Part shown: in pieces, positions 19,848 to 29,375 of the stretch
Numbering within the stretch: the first letter of the stretch is position 1
Layout: every line of letters starts with the position of its first letter
From: Lunatimonas salinarum
GTDB taxonomy: Bacteria > Bacteroidota > Bacteroidia > Cytophagales > Cyclobacteriaceae
DNA: 64,000 nt
Assembly (NCBI RefSeq): GCF_017811155.1
Contig: NZ_JACVCV010000015.1
Coordinates: 1 to 64,000 of the forward strand
Direction: 5' to 3'
The notes under the pieces: generated by a model
The model's database searches: none
What the model was told of the DNA's origin: nothing
The model's input: the letters and a program-made list of their open reading frames with translations, nothing else
Position numbers and translations under genes: made by a program

Positions 19848-22820
19848 TCAGAAATTCACGTTTATGCCAGCCGTCAATTGCCGGGAATTAGGATAGGTTC
19901 CGTACGTACTACCCAATGAGTTTACCTCGGGATCCAATCCGTTGTATTTGGTCAGCGTCCATAAATTGATACCTTGAATGAAAAACTTCGCGGATTCTAT
20001 TTTGGCCTTTTGGGTAAACCGCTGCGGAACCGTATAATCCAAGGTAACTTGCTTTAAACGCACATAACTGCCATCAGAAAGCTGCTTGGTAGAAAACTGC
20101 TGATATCCAGAGTGACCGGGAAACCTTCCACCTTCATAGGGCTTTGGAACGTTGGTGATGTCGCCCGGTCTGCGCCAGAAATAAATTTGATCAACCGTCT
20201 GATTATCCTGTCCGATGGAACCAGCCTGTGCGATGTTATAGAGATCTTGGTTAAATGCCAAGTTGCCAAACTGGTACTGAAAAAACACTTCCAACGACAA
20301 CGGCCCGTAGCGGAAGGTGTTGGATAGGCCTCCAAAATTCCAAGGCAAGGCACTGCCAATATACTTTTGGTCATCATCAGATAACAGGTAGGTATATTCT
20401 CCAAATTGATCGAAATACATGGGTGCACCATTCGCCGGATTAACGCCCGCATACTCGTATGCGTAATAAAAATCCACCGGCTTACCCACGATCAGTTCAT
20501 TACCAATCCGATCCAAGCCTCCATAGAGCTCCAATAACTCGTTGGAAAAAATGGAAATATTGAAAGCCGTATTCCAGCGGAATTTGCCCCAAACCACATT
20601 CGTTGTCTGCAAGTCGAAGTCAATGCCCTGATTGCGAAGTTTTCCCGTATTTCTGGTGATGGCACCAAACCCTGAGTCTATGGGCAACTGCGTCTCAAAC
20701 AGCAGTCTACGGGAGTCCTTTCTCCAAACATCGACGGTAGCGATGATCCTTCCATTAAAGAACGTTCCATCCACACCTATGTTGGTAGAGGCAGCTTCCT
20801 CCCAAGTCAACAAGTCGTTTCCAAGCTGTGAGAAACGGAGTGCGCCTCCACCCAAATATTGGCCGGAGGTACCTACGAGTGTTCTGGCTACAAAGTTGCC
20901 AATATCTGAGTTCCCTGTGATGCCGTATGAAGCCCTTAACCTTAAGTTGTCCAGCCAGGTAGTATTTTGTAGGAACGCTTCTTCTGAAATTCGCCATCCG
21001 GCTGATACCGCACCAAAGTTACCCCATCGGGTATTGGCACCAAATCGGGAGGATCCATCCCGCCGGGCGGTGATGTCGAAGGTATATTTGTCGTCGTAAT
21101 CATACTTTGCCTGCGAGAAAAAACCCGCTCGCTTGTACTCCGTGAAAAAACCACCTACTTCAAAGGGCTGGGCAGCATTCTGAAGATACCTCAACACCGG
21201 ATTGGGAAATCCGCGCCCTGTAGCAGAGGTAGCTTCCGAGGTTTCCGCTTTGTATTCGTATCCTAGAATTCCCGACAGCGTATGAACACCATTAAATTTC
21301 TTGTTTACATTGAAATTGCCATTGGCATTAGAGTTGATGATACGTCGGTCAGTATAGGTGGACGACCCACCGTATGCAGAGAAAGCAGGTATGGTGGACG
21401 GACGGTTGTTTTCATCCCGGTTATCCGAAAAATCGATCCCTCCAAAACCAGTGAAGCCCAGCCAAGGTAAAATTTGGTAGGTCATCTGCAGGTTAGATAC
21501 GGACTGATAGGTCGTGGCCCTACGCAACTCCTGATTCACACCCTGCACAATATTGTATCCAAACAAGTGCTCGTTCGGATACTCGGCAAAGGTACCGTCT
21601 TCGTTGTAAATCGGCACATTAGGGCGGGAAACAAACCCCGCCACAAAGGGGCTATTGACGAAATTTCCCCGATCGATGGTTCCATTGGTGATTTGTCGGG
21701 ACAGGGATATATTGGCATTGATGGTAAATCGCTCGTTTGCCCGGTGGGTGAGATTTAACCTGCCGGTAGTACGGCTGTAATCCGAACGAATAATCTGTCC
21801 CTGCTGAAAGGTATGGCCTCCGGATATAAAAAACTGGGTTCGATCATCCCCACCCGAGATAGACATATCGTAAATCCGGAGTCTTCCATCTCTGTAGAGT
21901 GCCCCTAACCAATCGGTGGTCTCCAAGTCCCGGTCACCAGGGCTACCAAATAGCTGTTCTGCCTCTAAGGGATTTAGCCCCGCATTGATGTAGGCCTGCC
22001 TTTTGATTGATGCTAGCTGATTCGCATCCATCATGTCGTAAAAGGCAATTGGCTGCACAATACCTTCTTGCGCACTGAATCGCACATTGGTTTTTCCTTG
22101 CTTCCCTCGTTTGGTCGTAATCAGGACCACCCCATTAGAGGCTTGTGCCCCGTAAATGGAAGCCGCAGCCGCATCCTTAAACACCTCAATGGATTCGATA
22201 TCGTTGGGATTAATAGATGCCAGCGCATTTTGAGAACCTTGCCCAGAAAGCCCTCCCGGGGCTATCTGCACGCCGTCTACGATATACAAAGGTTGGGTTC
22301 CTGCGTTGATAGAGCCCACCCCCCTAATCTGCACGTTTAGGGTGCCTCCCGGCTGACCGGATCCAGCTGTTACCTGTACTCCCGCTACCCTTCCCTGCAT
22401 CGCACGGTCAAAGGACTGCATGGGAAGATCCTGAAAAATCTCCCCTTTTACCGATGCAATAGCTCCGGTGACCTCCCGCCTCGTTTGATCCCCATAGGCG
22501 GTTACCACCACTTCTGAAAGGGACGTAAGCTCAGGCTGCATGGAAATGATCAGATTTGTCCTGTTGCCAATTGTCACCTCTTGGGTTTGCAATCCTACAA
22601 ACCTGAACACCAACACATTACGATCCTCCGGAACAGAAAGCTGAAAGTTTCCATCCAAATCAGTAATGGTGCCCTGCGTCGTTCCTCGGATGACGACGGT
22701 TACACCTGGGATAGGCCCTCCGTCTTCGGCGGAGTTGACTACCCCGCTAATCGTTCGCACCTGAGCGTCCACGGCTAGAGAGATTCCAAGTAGGAAAGTT
22801 AACGCCAGTAATGCCTTCAT
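19848..22820 (-). CDS. SusC/RagA family TonB-linked outer-membrane protein
   Basis: A 990-residue TonB-dependent transporter. The signal peptide ends at about residue 19 (VDAQ). A carboxypeptidase-D-like N-terminal extension follows (ISGVVNSAEDGGPIPGVTVV, about 24-43). The SusC box SEVVVTAYG near 103-111 precedes the plug domain (QIRGVGSINAGTQPLYIVDG). A 22-strand barrel with a C-terminal NVNF end follows. It is first in the susC-susD-lipoprotein-protease operon. The ~146-nt leader between a -7 box (22973-22980) and the ATG contains a repeat unit shared with the ccm operon and a 35-codon upstream ORF ending 3 nt before this start. Confidence 0.95.
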   Translation of the reverse strand: MKALLALTFLLGISLAVDAQVRTISGVVNSAEDGGPIPGVTVVIRGTTQGTITDLDGNFQLSVPEDRNVLVFRFVGLQTQEVTIGNRTNLIISMQPELTSLSEVVVTAYGDQTRREVTGAIASVKGEIFQDLPMQSFDRAMQGRVAGVQVTAGSGQPGGTLNVQIRGVGSINAGTQPLYIVDGVQIAPGGLSGQGSQNALASINPNDIESIEVFKDAAAASIYGAQASNGVVLITTKRGKQGKTNVRFSAQEGIVQPIAFYDMMDANQLASIKRQAYINAGLNPLEAEQLFGSPGDRDLETTDWLGALYRDGRLRIYDMSISGGDDRTQFFISGGHTFQQGQIIRSDYSRTTGRLNLTHRANERFTINANISLSRQITNGTIDRGNFVNSPFVAGFVSRPNVPIYNEDGTFAEYPNEHLFGYNIVQGVNQELRRATTYQSVSNLQMTYQILPWLGFTGFGGIDFSDNRDENNRPSTIPAFSAYGGSSTYTDRRIINSNANGNFNVNKKFNGVHTLSGILGYEYKAETSEATSATGRGFPNPVLRYLQNAAQPFEVGGFFTEYKRAGFFSQAKYDYDDKYTFDITARRDGSSRFGANTRWGNFGAVSAGWRISEEAFLQNTTWLDNLRLRASYGITGNSDIGNFVARTLVGTSGQYLGGGALRFSQLGNDLLTWEEAASTNIGVDGTFFNGRIIATVDVWRKDSRRLLFETQLPIDSGFGAITRNTGKLRNQGIDFDLQTTNVVWGKFRWNTAFNISIFSNELLELYGGLDRIGNELIVGKPVDFYYAYEYAGVNPANGAPMYFDQFGEYTYLLSDDDQKYIGSALPWNFGGLSNTFRYGPLSLEVFFQYQFGNLAFNQDLYNIAQAGSIGQDNQTVDQIYFWRRPGDITNVPKPYEGGRFPGHSGYQQFSTKQLSDGSYVRLKQVTLDYTVPQRFTQKAKIESAKFFIQGINLWTLTKYNGLDPEVNSLGSTYGTYPNSRQLTAGINVNF

Positions 22821-22931
22821 GTGTTAATAACTTTTTTTAATTTCCCGGATGAAATCCCTGACTACCGGCATACAGGTCGCATGATTTATTATCATCCAAC
22901 TAGGTTTCGATTGCGTCATGCTCGATTTCAT
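22821..22931 (-). repeat. Leader repeat unit (susC copy) of the ccm-type family
   Basis: A 111-bp unit on the minus strand. It begins ATGAAATCGAGCATGACGCA and ends directly at the susC ATG. It contains GCATG ... CATGCGACCTG, then TGCCGGTAG and CAGGGATTTCATC. It aligns over its length with the units at 53198-53322 and 53829-53933 in the ccm operon, including the paired GCATG/CATGC stem. The rest of the susC-OmpA spacer (22932-23229) holds only a -7 box and weak hairpins. Confidence 0.75.
22824..22931 (-). CDS. Possible 35-codon leader peptide upstream of susC
   Basis: An ATG ORF whose product starts MKSSMTQSKPSW. It ends with TAA three bases before the susC ATG, in the same frame. Translation would bring ribosomes to the susC start, so coupling is possible. 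Related small ORFs (MKSST..., VKSN...) occur in the ccm repeats, but several of those are truncated, so coding is not uniformly conserved. There is no protein-family match that I recognise. Confidence 0.3.
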   Translation of the reverse strand: MKSSMTQSKPSWMIINHATCMPVVRDFIREIKKSY

Positions 22932-22972
22932 CATATTAATTTTTCTAAGTAGTTTACGTCTTCCCAATATAT

Positions 22973-22980
22973 CAAAATTA
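22973..22980 (-). promoter_or_regulatory. Candidate susC -7 box TAATTTTG
   Basis: An exact TAnnTTTG match on the minus strand with no good -33. Start would be near 22966, which puts the repeat unit inside the susC leader RNA. Confidence 0.4.
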
Positions 22981-23229
22981 CCACCATAAATAATCGGAGT
23001 TTGTCACTTTATTTCTTTCCTGACCGTTACTTTTTGCGCTAAATAAACATGGGGGACCCGATTATATCAGGAAAATTAAGCACGGTTAACGGCTTCACAT
23101 CTCAAACAGCAAAAGACAACCAATTAAACGGCCTAGCTTTGAAATAAACTCGTTATATTCGAATGAGTTTTAAAAAATCACAAACAATCTGTCCCAAACG
23201 GTGAATTTTTTTCAACCGCTCTCTGAAAA

Positions 23230-25146
23230 TCATAAAATAACCACCTCGATTCTTCTGTTCAACGCACGGCCTTCTTCCGAATCATTAGGTGCCAAGGGTG
23301 ATTTATCGCCTTTGCCCAAAACATCTACCCGTTCGGCATTGATGCCTGCTTGGATCAAAAAATCCTTCACGCTTTCTGCTCGCTGCCGACTTAGTTTTTC
23401 ATTGTAAGCTGCATTTCCAACGTTGTCGGTATGTCCTTCTATGCGAATGCGCAGGATGGGATTTTGCTTCAGAAAAGCTTGCAGCCTATTTAGAGAAGCC
23501 ATGGAATTCTCCTTCAAATCAGCTTTATCAAAATCAAAAAACACATTTTCAAAAATAAAGTAGGTCCCACTTTCGATCGGATCCAAGGAAATCACGAGGT
23601 TGTCCCGATTCTTGAGGCTGTCTCGCTCCACATTGTAAATTTTGGGAACAAACCCTTCTCGCTCCACATATAGCCCTGCATTTGCTTTGTCCGGGTAGAG
23701 CATCAGAAAATCCCCCGTTTTCCCATCTGAACGAAATTCATATAAGGTGCTGTCATTATCCAGTTGCACCAATGATAGTCTTGCATCTATGGGCTGACCG
23801 GTTTTAGCATCCTGCACCACCCCTTCAGTGACCAGCAGTTTTTCACCAAGGTAGATCTCCTCTGGGAAATTAAACCGAAAAAGAAAACTACTGTCCGGCC
23901 TTCCTTCATAGAAGATATTTTCCGTATAATAGGCATAATCCATCTGTGCAGTAATAAAAAGTGCCAATTGGTCATTTTGGTCATTGATAGGATATCCCAG
24001 ATTTTGGGGTTCTCCAAACTCCCCAGCGCTGAATCTGGACAAGTAAAGATCCTTGCCCCCAAAGCCCAAATGACCGTCGGACGCAAAGAACAACACCTCG
24101 TTGTTAAAAAAAATAAAGGGAGAAACCTCGTCCTTTTCTGTATTTACACGGGGACCTAGGTTCTTTGCTGTACTCCAAGATCCATCGTCCAGTCGTTCGG
24201 AATACCAGACATCATTTCCACCAATGCCTTCTCGCCGGTTAGAGGCAAAAAAAAGCACCCTTCCATCCGCCGAAAGAGAGGGCTGGGAGTCCCAGAAGCG
24301 TGAATTGACATTTTTTCCCATATTTGTGGGCCGTTGCCACACGCCCTTTGTTTTTTGGGAAATGTACAGGTCGCAGCTGCCATATGAGTCCGGTGTATCA
24401 CAGGAGGTAAAGATAAGCACATTTCCATCTGCGGAAATGGTGCAGGTTCCCTCGTTGTACCGCGAATTAATGGATTGCGAAATGGGCTGCGGCGCAGACC
24501 AGTTTTCGTATTCATCCAAGTAGGAAACAAAGATGTCTTCGTGCTCGTGGTTTTGAAGACCGTCCCTTTTAGTAAATAGAATTTTCTTGCTATCTGCGGT
24601 CAAAACGGGAAAATATTGCAGCCGAAAACGATTCAGCGGATCCGGTAGGCGTTCCTTCCGGATATCACGCTTCTGCGCCAATTGCTCAGAAACAAATTCC
24701 AGCTGTAGGCTTCGCTGCCGGAACCGGTCAGAATCTCTTATTTCCTCCTGAAGCAGCGGAATGCTCTCCTCGAAGGTCTCTATTGCAGCCTGAAATTCAC
24801 CTTTCTGAAAATGGATCTCTGACATCAGCCAGGCAAACCGACCTTTAAAATCTGACTGACCCTTAATTCTTCTCGCCCCTTTTTGGGCAATTTCCATCGC
24901 CTTATCCAGACTGCCCCTGGTCAATAAAACCTGGGAATGCCTCAGGTACGCTTCAAAAAAATCACTGCTCCGCTCATACGCCGCCTGAAAACTCATGGCT
25001 GCTTCATCCCATTGCCTTGTGCCTAAAAACTGCTCCCCCTCTTCATAAAATCGAATGGCACGGCGATCAATAATGGAATACGTTTGCCCAAGCGAAATCA
25101 AAGGACTCAACAAAAACAGCAAGAGAAGGGTATTCCGGGCAATCAT
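23230..25146 (-). CDS. PorE-like OmpA-family protein (TPR, PD40 propeller, CRD, OmpA)
   Basis: A 638-residue periplasmic/outer-membrane protein with a signal peptide of about 20 residues. The domain order is TPR-like helices (about 25-130), a PD40/WD40-like beta-propeller (about 185-400, with repeated GTCTISADGNVLIF and QPSLSADGRVLFFAS), a carboxypeptidase-regulatory-like domain (about 425-510, EGVVQDAKTGQPIDARL) and an OmpA peptidoglycan-binding domain (about 525-638, FFDFDKADLKENS, RIEGHTDNVGNAAYNEKLS). This is the architecture of PorE, a T9SS component that ties the machinery to peptidoglycan. Bacteroidota carry several paralogues, so PorE itself is not proven. The stop-to-start gap after queE is only 3 bp. 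Confidence 0.82.
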   Translation of the reverse strand: MIARNTLLLLFLLSPLISLGQTYSIIDRRAIRFYEEGEQFLGTRQWDEAAMSFQAAYERSSDFFEAYLRHSQVLLTRGSLDKAMEIAQKGARRIKGQSDFKGRFAWLMSEIHFQKGEFQAAIETFEESIPLLQEEIRDSDRFRQRSLQLEFVSEQLAQKRDIRKERLPDPLNRFRLQYFPVLTADSKKILFTKRDGLQNHEHEDIFVSYLDEYENWSAPQPISQSINSRYNEGTCTISADGNVLIFTSCDTPDSYGSCDLYISQKTKGVWQRPTNMGKNVNSRFWDSQPSLSADGRVLFFASNRREGIGGNDVWYSERLDDGSWSTAKNLGPRVNTEKDEVSPFIFFNNEVLFFASDGHLGFGGKDLYLSRFSAGEFGEPQNLGYPINDQNDQLALFITAQMDYAYYTENIFYEGRPDSSFLFRFNFPEEIYLGEKLLVTEGVVQDAKTGQPIDARLSLVQLDNDSTLYEFRSDGKTGDFLMLYPDKANAGLYVEREGFVPKIYNVERDSLKNRDNLVISLDPIESGTYFIFENVFFDFDKADLKENSMASLNRLQAFLKQNPILRIRIEGHTDNVGNAAYNEKLSRQRAESVKDFLIQAGINAERVDVLGKGDKSPLAPNDSEEGRALNRRIEVVIL

Positions 25147-25149
25147 ATC

Positions 25150-25776
25150 TCAGGGAATGTTCATGAATTTATGGGTCTGCAGGGAAATCTGCCAGCTTGG
25201 ATGGCTTTTTGCGTAAGCTATTATTTTTTCCAGCATTTCACTGGATTTTGACCATTCTGGCTGCAATAATTTCACACAGTCTGCCGAAACCTTATCCGCA
25301 TGCTCTTCGGCAAACAAGAAATCACTCTTGTGGTACACCACCACCTTCAATTCGTCTGCCTTTTTATATATTCCAGGGTGCGGTGCCTTGAATTTCTTGG
25401 GAGAGAAACATACCCAGTCAAACTCCCCCGAAAAGGGATGTGCACCGGAAGTCTCTATATTGATCTTAAAACCATGCTGTTTCAGAAGCTGTGTCAAGGG
25501 ACCCAAGTCGTGCATCAATGGCTCTCCCCCGGTGATCACCACCAACCTTCCTGGATACTGCAAAGCACCGGCAACAATGTCCCGTATGTCTACAGCCGGC
25601 CACTTGGAAACGTCCCAGGAATCTTTAACATCACACCATACACAGCCCACATCACAGCCTCCGAGTCTGATAAAATATGCGGGGTGGCCGGTATACCGAC
25701 CTTCTCCTTGTATGGTATAAAAAGCTTCCATCAGGGGCAATTTAAGCCCTGGCTTAGCTACTATTGTTTCTTGCAT
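25150..25776 (-). CDS. queE: 7-carboxy-7-deazaguanine synthase
   Basis: A 208-residue radical-SAM enzyme that converts 6-carboxytetrahydropterin to CDG in queuosine (7-deazaguanine) synthesis. Cys41, Cys45 and Cys48 (CDVGCVWC) bind the 4Fe-4S cluster. The substrate-side MEAFYTIQGEGRYTGHPAYF lies at 16-35, and TGGEPLMH near 100 is the SAM-site glycine/glutamate motif. It lies 3 bp before the OmpA-family gene, presumably on one transcript without a functional link. The COG0720 gene at 13359 could supply its substrate. Confidence 0.92.
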   Translation of the reverse strand: MQETIVAKPGLKLPLMEAFYTIQGEGRYTGHPAYFIRLGGCDVGCVWCDVKDSWDVSKWPAVDIRDIVAGALQYPGRLVVITGGEPLMHDLGPLTQLLKQHGFKINIETSGAHPFSGEFDWVCFSPKKFKAPHPGIYKKADELKVVVYHKSDFLFAEEHADKVSADCVKLLQPEWSKSSEMLEKIIAYAKSHPSWQISLQTHKFMNIP

Positions 25777-25834
25777 GAAATTTTTGGTAAAGCGGGTGAT
25801 TGAACCGCTAATGAATATATAGTAAACGGCTAAC

Positions 25835-26719
25835 TCAAGGATAAATTTTGCGCTCCGCCGCCAAAAGCGTGTTATAAAGCAAAGAGGCGATCGTCATGGG
25901 TCCTACTCCACCGGGAACCGGCGTGATGGCCGATGCCTTTGGCGCCACTTCGTCGTACTTTACGTCACCGATCAAGCGAAAACCACTCTTCTTCGATTCG
26001 TCGGCAATTCGGTGTATGCCCACATCAATTACCACCGCTCCCTCTTTTACCATATCGGCAGTCACGAATTCAGGCCTGCCCAACGCCACAATGAGGATGT
26101 CCGCAGACCTTGCGATTTCGTCGAGATTTTTGGTACGGCTATGGGTGATCGTCACCGTGCAATTACCGGGGTAATCGTTTCTAGCCATCAAGATACTCAT
26201 GGGCGACCCAACGATATGACTTCTTCCTATGACTACACAGTGCTTACCCGAGGTTTCGATTTCGTGCCGCTTTAATAGCTCCAGAATACCATAAGGGGTA
26301 GCGGAGACGTAGGTGGGCCAATTCAATGCCATTCGACCTACATTGGCAGGGGTAAATCCGTCCACATCCTTCTCTGGCTTGATCTTAGCGGTGACTTTCT
26401 CTACCGATATATGCTTGGGCAGAGGCAACTGTGCAATCAACCCATCGATATCTGGATCGTCATTGATGCGCTGCACTTCATGAAGCAATGCCTCTTCAGT
26501 GATCCCCGCATCCAACCTTACGAGGGTGGATCGAAATCCCACCTGCTCGCAGGCCTTTACTTTGGCACCTACGTAGGTTTGACTGGCGCCGTCGTCACCT
26601 ACCAAAACCGCTGCCAGATGAGGGATTTTTCCTCCGGACGCCTTGATTTCGCCAACACGAGAGGCTATTTCAGATTTGATTTGCTCAGAGGTTTTCTTCC
26701 CGTCTATTAGTATCGCCAT
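25835..26719 (-). CDS. folD: Bifunctional methylenetetrahydrofolate dehydrogenase/cyclohydrolase
   Basis: A 294-residue cytosolic enzyme interconverting 5,10-methylene- and 10-formyl-THF for purine and formyl-Met supply. The active-site [13 protein letters not shown] (about 49-61) contains the catalytic Lys, the family signature [12 protein letters not shown] lies near 95, and the NADP-binding [16 protein letters not shown] lies near 165. The C-terminal [20 protein letters not shown] is diagnostic. It has its own -7 box (26741-26748). Confidence 0.96.
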   Translation of the reverse strand: MAILIDGKKTSEQIKSEIASRVGEIKASGGKIPHLAAVLVGDDGASQTYVGAKVKACEQVGFRSTLVRLDAGITEEALLHEVQRINDDPDIDGLIAQLPLPKHISVEKVTAKIKPEKDVDGFTPANVGRMALNWPTYVSATPYGILELLKRHEIETSGKHCVVIGRSHIVGSPMSILMARNDYPGNCTVTITHSRTKNLDEIARSADILIVALGRPEFVTADMVKEGAVVIDVGIHRIADESKKSGFRLIGDVKYDEVAPKASAITPVPGGVGPMTIASLLYNTLLAAERKIYP

Positions 26720-26740
26720 ATTTTACCTTATCTTATCATT

Positions 26741-26748
26741 CAAAAATA
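26741..26748 (-). promoter_or_regulatory. folD -7 box TATTTTTG
   Basis: An exact TAnnTTTG match on the minus strand, 21 bp upstream of the folD ATG. No -33 TTTG at the usual spacing. Confidence 0.5.
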
Positions 26749-26828
26749 TATCCATAAACCTACCTAAGTCCCGTTTAGACCGACGCTGAAGCCAAGAAGC
26801 TAAGAAACTCCGGGGAATTTGTACGAAG

Positions 26829-28616
26829 CTAATCCAACTTAAGCACTGCCATGAAGGCCTCCTGCGGCACCTCTACGTTACCTACTTGGCGCATGCGCTT
26901 TTTACCCTTCTTCTGCTTTTCGAGGAGTTTTCGCTTACGTGAAATATCCCCTCCATAACATTTAGCCAACACATTTTTACGAAGTGCCTTGACCGTTTCT
27001 CGTGCAATGATCTTTGACCCAATCGCCGCCTGAATGGCAATCTCAAACATCTGCCTTGGCACAAGTTCTTTGAGTTTTTCGCAAAGCCTCTTTCCCCATT
27101 CGTAAGCCTTGTCACGATGTACAATGGCTGAAAGCGCATCCACCGGTTCTCCGTTTAGCATGACATCCAACCGGACCATATGGGACTGCCTGAAGCCTAT
27201 TAGCTCATAATCCAAGGATGCGTAGCCCCTTGAAATGGTTTTCAACTTATCAAAGAAATCGAACACGATCTCAACCAGTGGCATTTCAAATGCCAATTCC
27301 ACCCGCTCCGCCGTAAGGTATACCTGATTTTTTATCAGTCCACGCTTATCCATACAAAGCTGTATCACCGGGCCCACATATTCGGCTGCCGTAATAATGG
27401 AAACCTTCACAAACGGCTCCTCAATGTGCTTGAAGAGATTCGGCTCCGGCATGTCAGAGGGAGCATTGACGACTTTATATTGGTCATTGTTCATCAGGGC
27501 TCTGAACTGTACGGAAGGAACCGTGGTGATCACCGTCATGTCAAATTCCCGCTCCAGACGCTCCTGTATGATCTCCATGTGCAACATACCCAAAAATCCA
27601 CATCGAAACCCAAACCCCAGGGCAGCAGAAGTCTCCGGTTCCCACACCAGGGAAGCATCATTTAACTGGAGTTTTTCCATAGAGGCCCTGAGTTCTTCAA
27701 AATCCGTGGTCTCTACCGGGTATATCCCTGCAAAAACCATCGGCTTCACGTTTTCAAACCCTTGTATACTGGACGCACAGGGTCTCTTCACATGGGTGAT
27801 GGTATCTCCCACCTTTACTTCTTTGGCTACCTTTATCCCAGAAACCAAGTACCCGACGTTACCTGCTTTCATCGTTTGCTGAGGCTTTTGCTGTATGCCC
27901 AATATGCCGATCTCATCGGCTTCGTATTCCTTCCCGGTATTGACGAACTTAATCTTATCACCCTTGTTCATGGTGCCGTTAAAGATCCGGAAGATTACTT
28001 CCACGCCCCTAAACGGATTGTACACCGAGTCAAATATCATTGCCTGCAAGGGGGCTTCTTCGTCTCCCTTGGGTGCAGGGACGCGCTCCACGACGGCATT
28101 AAGGATATCCTCAATCCCAAGTCCTTCCTTTCCCGAGGCCAAAATTATGTCTTCTCTGTCACATCCAATCAAGTCAATCACCTCGTCAGCGACCACCTCG
28201 GGATCCGCTCCCGGAAGGTCTATCTTGTTTAGCACCGGGATAATTTCCAAATCATGGCCTATCGCCAGGTACAAATTTGAAATAGTCTGTGCCTCCACAC
28301 CTTGGGATGCATCTACAATCAGCAAAGCCCCCTCACATGCTGCGATAGATCGGGACACCTCGTATGAAAAGTCCACATGACCGGGGGTATCGATCAAGTT
28401 AAGGGTATACTCCTCTCCCTTGTAGGTATATTTCATCTGTATGGCGTGGGACTTGATGGTAATCCCTCTCTCCCGCTCCAAGTCCATGTTATCCAGTAGC
28501 TGATCCTGCATCTCCCTTTCCGAGACTGTGTTGGTAAATTGCAATAAGCGATCTGCCAAAGTACTCTTACCATGGTCGATGTGGGCGATGATACAGAAAT
28601 TTCGTATTCGTTGCAT
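26829..28616 (-). CDS. lepA: Elongation factor 4 (LepA)
   Basis: A 595-residue translational GTPase, a ribosome-associated factor implicated in back-translocation and 30S assembly. The G1 motif AHIDHGKST begins at about residue 9. DTPGHVD and [10 protein letters not shown] follow in the G domain. The LepA-specific C-terminal domain includes [20 protein letters not shown] and a basic [16 protein letters not shown] tail. The start is ATG 28616, giving [16 protein letters not shown] as in relatives. The longer in-frame start at 28634 overlaps the -7 box at 28632-28639 and is rejected. Confidence 0.96.
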   Translation of the reverse strand: MQRIRNFCIIAHIDHGKSTLADRLLQFTNTVSEREMQDQLLDNMDLERERGITIKSHAIQMKYTYKGEEYTLNLIDTPGHVDFSYEVSRSIAACEGALLIVDASQGVEAQTISNLYLAIGHDLEIIPVLNKIDLPGADPEVVADEVIDLIGCDREDIILASGKEGLGIEDILNAVVERVPAPKGDEEAPLQAMIFDSVYNPFRGVEVIFRIFNGTMNKGDKIKFVNTGKEYEADEIGILGIQQKPQQTMKAGNVGYLVSGIKVAKEVKVGDTITHVKRPCASSIQGFENVKPMVFAGIYPVETTDFEELRASMEKLQLNDASLVWEPETSAALGFGFRCGFLGMLHMEIIQERLEREFDMTVITTVPSVQFRALMNNDQYKVVNAPSDMPEPNLFKHIEEPFVKVSIITAAEYVGPVIQLCMDKRGLIKNQVYLTAERVELAFEMPLVEIVFDFFDKLKTISRGYASLDYELIGFRQSHMVRLDVMLNGEPVDALSAIVHRDKAYEWGKRLCEKLKELVPRQMFEIAIQAAIGSKIIARETVKALRKNVLAKCYGGDISRKRKLLEKQKKGKKRMRQVGNVEVPQEAFMAVLKLD

Positions 28617-28631
28617 ATCCATAATTGGGTG

Positions 28632-28639
28632 CAAAAATA
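28632..28639 (-). promoter_or_regulatory. lepA -7 box TATTTTTG
   Basis: An exact TAnnTTTG match on the minus strand. Transcription would start near 28625, only about 9 nt before the chosen ATG, so the leader would be very short. Confidence 0.5.
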
Positions 28640-28749
28640 GTAAATAGTTAGGGTATTAGAATGGTAACAGCGATTATATTCTTACCACTACTGCTGCCTG
28701 TCAAACCTAAAAACCGTTTGGACTGTTTATAATATAATTTTATTTCCCC

Positions 28750-28757
28750 TAAATTTG
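28750..28757 (+). promoter_or_regulatory. -7 box TAAATTTG for the DUF922-like gene
   Basis: An exact TAnnTTTG match whose last base is 4 bp from the ATG at 28762. This predicts a nearly leaderless mRNA. No -33 at normal spacing. Confidence 0.45.
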
Positions 28758-28761
28758 AAAC

Positions 28762-29364
28762 ATGCTGTTTCCCCCGTTCAAAATTGTTGCCTTCTTGTCT
28801 GTTTTATTGTCTCAGATCCATGGATCCTTGGCAGGAAAGGTGATAAATGACGATGAAAAAGTAGCCATTTCTCCCAAACGAACTTTGGAATGGAAGGATT
28901 TCAAAACCGTGAAGACCATTCAAGGTAAAAGCAGCATCAACGCACTTTGCTTAAGTACCTGCGATATCGAAATCAAACGGGTAATCCCAAAAGGCAGCTA
29001 TGTTCAGTTGGAGGTTAAGGCCCTTGTAAACCATAAAAATGACCTTTCACAGGTAACCGAAAACTTCCTGACAACCAACGATGAGGCCACTAAGGCGCAG
29101 GTGCTGCACCATGAAAATGGGCATTTTCTCATCGCACAGATCATTGGATACCGTATCGTAAAAGATGCTCAAGGTTTTCAATTTCACCCCAAAAACTACA
29201 AAAGCCAGCTAAACCAACTCATCAGTGGGCATTTCCGATATTGGAAACAAATGGATCAACTCTACGACCTAGAGACTACCAAGCCGCGAAATCCTGCAAT
29301 GCAAAAAAAATGGGATGAATACTTCGCCAAAGAACTCGCTAAATTGAAAGCTGCCATTAACTAA
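28762..29364 (+). CDS. Secreted DUF922-like putative zinc protease
   Basis: A 200-residue protein with an N-terminal hydrophobic signal (about 8-25). The fold appears to match DUF922-type secreted predicted Zn-dependent proteases. The motif HENGH at about residues 114-118 (LHHENGHFLIA) fits the HExxH metal site, with SPKRTLEWKDF near the start as in that family. A Lys-rich helical C-terminus follows. It is first of a short run with the DUF4924-like gene (11 bp gap). The substrate is unknown and activity is inferred only from the motif. Confidence 0.7.
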   Translation: MLFPPFKIVAFLSVLLSQIHGSLAGKVINDDEKVAISPKRTLEWKDFKTVKTIQGKSSINALCLSTCDIEIKRVIPKGSYVQLEVKALVNHKNDLSQVTENFLTTNDEATKAQVLHHENGHFLIAQIIGYRIVKDAQGFQFHPKNYKSQLNQLISGHFRYWKQMDQLYDLETTKPRNPAMQKKWDEYFAKELAKLKAAIN

Positions 29365-29375
29365 CCCGTCCTAAC

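Noticed and set aside
23146-23218. Hairpins downstream of the PorE-like gene (AAACTC/GAGTTT and CGGTTGAA/TTCACCG)
   Set aside because: Short or mismatched stems without a proper T run on the needed strand, so not called as terminators.
22821-23229. Insertion sequence upstream of susC
   Set aside because: No transposase or terminal inverted repeats. The repeated part is the short unit shared with the ccm operon.
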